Source: Cyclobacteriaceae bacterium
GTDB lineage: Bacteria > Bacteroidota > Bacteroidia > Cytophagales > Cyclobacteriaceae
Length of the DNA: 5,328 nt
Direction: 5' to 3'
Assembly (NCBI GenBank): GCA_030589835.1
Contig: JAUUZS010000342.1
Location: forward strand, 1-5,328
Shown in pieces: positions 4,317 through 5,328 of the stretch (position 1 is the first letter of the stretch; the number at the start of each line of letters is the position of its first letter). The notes beneath the pieces were generated by a model. That model saw nothing but the letters and a program-made list of their open reading frames with translations, ran no database searches and was not told where the DNA came from. Made by a program: the position numbers and the translations under genes.

Positions 4317-5328
4317 ATGAAGCAGAAAAAGATATTACATATGATGTATGGCTTAAGGTTGGGATTAATGTTTCTTGGGGTAATGCTGTTGAGCTCTTCA
4401 GATTTGGCTACAGCTATTGATCATGACAGTCCGTCTACTCGTCTAACTGATGATGTATTATGGCTGGAGAAAGAAGCTCATCGAATCATCAGGGCATCGA
4501 AAAGAATTATGGATGATGGCACAGCGGCTTTTCCTCCACAAGTGGGAATTGGCTATGAAGCCTTCTGGCTGCGTGACTATGAATATACCTTAGAAGGTTC
4601 AGTCGACTCGTATTCCGATCAGGAATTGGTTGATGCCTGCCGGGTTTTTGTAAAGGGAATACGTTTTGACGGATCAGGCGTTGATTGCATCAAATTTGAC
4701 GGCACCTCCATTTATAAACCTGGTTTTGGAACTATGGGAGAACATCCTGTTGCGGATGGGTCACAGTTTACTGTTGGCGTTGCCTGGCATACCTACAAAA
4801 AAACCAAAGATCAAAAGTTACTACATGAGGTGCTGGATCCACTCATCAAAACAATGAACGCCGTGCCTCGTAATCCAAAGACCCAATTGGTTCATATCAC
4901 CCCCGGAGCAAAGCAAGATCGTTGTCCTTATGGATTCACAGATACTATCGGAAAACAGGGAGATGTGCTATTCTGTTCCTTACTTTTTGTGCAGGCGTGC
5001 AGACAGCTTTCAGATCTTTTGAGGTGGGGAGGGCGTGATGCAGAATCTCAAGCCTGGGAGAAGAAAGGAAATTTAGTTGCTCAATCGATTCGGAACACTT
5101 TCTGGGATGAGCAAGTGGGACTCTTCCGGGCAGCTACGGTGCAATGCCGTGAACATGATATTTGGGGATCAGCTTTTGCTGCTTACCTGGGAGTGGCAAA
5201 TGACAAACAGGCATTGGCCATCGCAACATATTTTAAATCTCATTACCATGAAATTGTTCAACATGGCCAAATAAGGCACTTGCCCGGCGGAATCTATTGG
5301 GAAGTAGGACGTAAACATGATGCATATC
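4317..5328 (+). CDS. Secreted six-hairpin ((alpha/alpha)6-barrel) glycosidase-like protein, 3' end outside window
   Basis: Open from the ATG at 4317 to the window edge (337 complete codons). A signal peptide is clear: basic start (KQKK), hydrophobic core to about residue 25 and a likely signal peptidase I site after Ala-Thr-Ala (31-33), so export to the periplasm or outside is expected. After that it is rich in amphipathic helices with aromatic and acidic patches typical of six-hairpin glycosidases: YEAFWLRDYEY (80-90), then HPVADGSQFTVG, then TFWDEQVGLFR, and DIWGSAFAAYLG (281-292). FWLRD and DIWGS resemble substrate-cleft segments of such barrels, so hydrolysis of plant or algal oligosaccharides is likely. 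The exact family and the catalytic acid cannot be named without the missing C-terminal part. It is the first gene after the 258-bp gap and its base composition is less AT-rich than that of the island-like stretch before it. An inverting GH with another substrate or a glycan lyase of similar fold cannot be ruled out. Confidence 0.8.
   Translation, partial: MKQKKILHMMYGLRLGLMFLGVMLLSSSDLATAIDHDSPSTRLTDDVLWLEKEAHRIIRASKRIMDDGTAAFPPQVGIGYEAFWLRDYEYTLEGSVDSYSDQELVDACRVFVKGIRFDGSGVDCIKFDGTSIYKPGFGTMGEHPVADGSQFTVGVAWHTYKKTKDQKLLHEVLDPLIKTMNAVPRNPKTQLVHITPGAKQDRCPYGFTDTIGKQGDVLFCSLLFVQACRQLSDLLRWGGRDAESQAWEKKGNLVAQSIRNTFWDEQVGLFRAATVQCREHDIWGSAFAAYLGVANDKQALAIATYFKSHYHEIVQHGQIRHLPGGIYWEVGRKHDAY

Noticed and set aside
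4666..4857. Plus-strand open frame of 63 codons, and a similar one at 5077-5274
   Set aside because: Both are out-of-frame readings within the glycosidase-like gene, whose frame stays open from 4317 to the window end.
1..5328. CRISPR arrays, insertion-sequence transposases, integrase genes, rRNA
   Set aside because: I looked on both strands and found no regularly spaced repeat array, no transposase or recombinase motifs and no rRNA sequence.

Overview
The window looks like a chromosomal piece from a member of the Bacteroidota. The evidence is a very good match to that phylum's unusual promoter (TTTG, 19 nt, TAnnTTTG) in front of the tRNA, start codons mostly without clear Shine-Dalgarno sequences, an AT-rich composition, and the gene types present. 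Genus or order cannot be told from the sequence.

Left part (1-1553), ordinary core genes. A minus-strand asparagine synthetase B gene (asnB) runs off the left edge. It is divergent, across a 264-bp intergenic gap, from a plus-strand NlpC/P60 cell-wall peptidase lipoprotein.

Middle-left (1549-1860), a compact tRNA unit. A strong promoter lies across the end of the NlpC/P60 gene. Next comes what I read as a decayed tandem copy of tRNA-Ala, interrupted in its D-arm by a 20-bp palindrome. Then come an intact tRNA-Ala(GGC) and a rho-independent terminator. The decayed copy still carries a tRNA-like D-arm and an anticodon arm whose loop centre reads CTA.

Middle (about 1811-4316), visibly more AT-rich and accessory in character. 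It holds an unrecognised protein that seems built of two divergent repeats, a doubtful small minus-strand gene, and a HicAB toxin-antitoxin locus. In that locus hicA carries an in-frame amber codon at position 32 while hicB is intact. A multi-half-site operator precedes hicA. No integrase gene and no copy of the tRNA 3' end were found, so calling this stretch an integrated island is only an inference. Between hicB and the next gene is a 258-bp gap with one inverted and two direct copies of an 8-bp arm that could form mutually exclusive hairpins.

Right edge (4317-5328), the start of a secreted protein that looks like an (alpha/alpha)6-barrel (six-hairpin) glycosidase, cut by the window end.

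The genes do not form one pathway. The most unusual parts are the interrupted tRNA copy and the hicA nonsense / hicB-operator arrangement.
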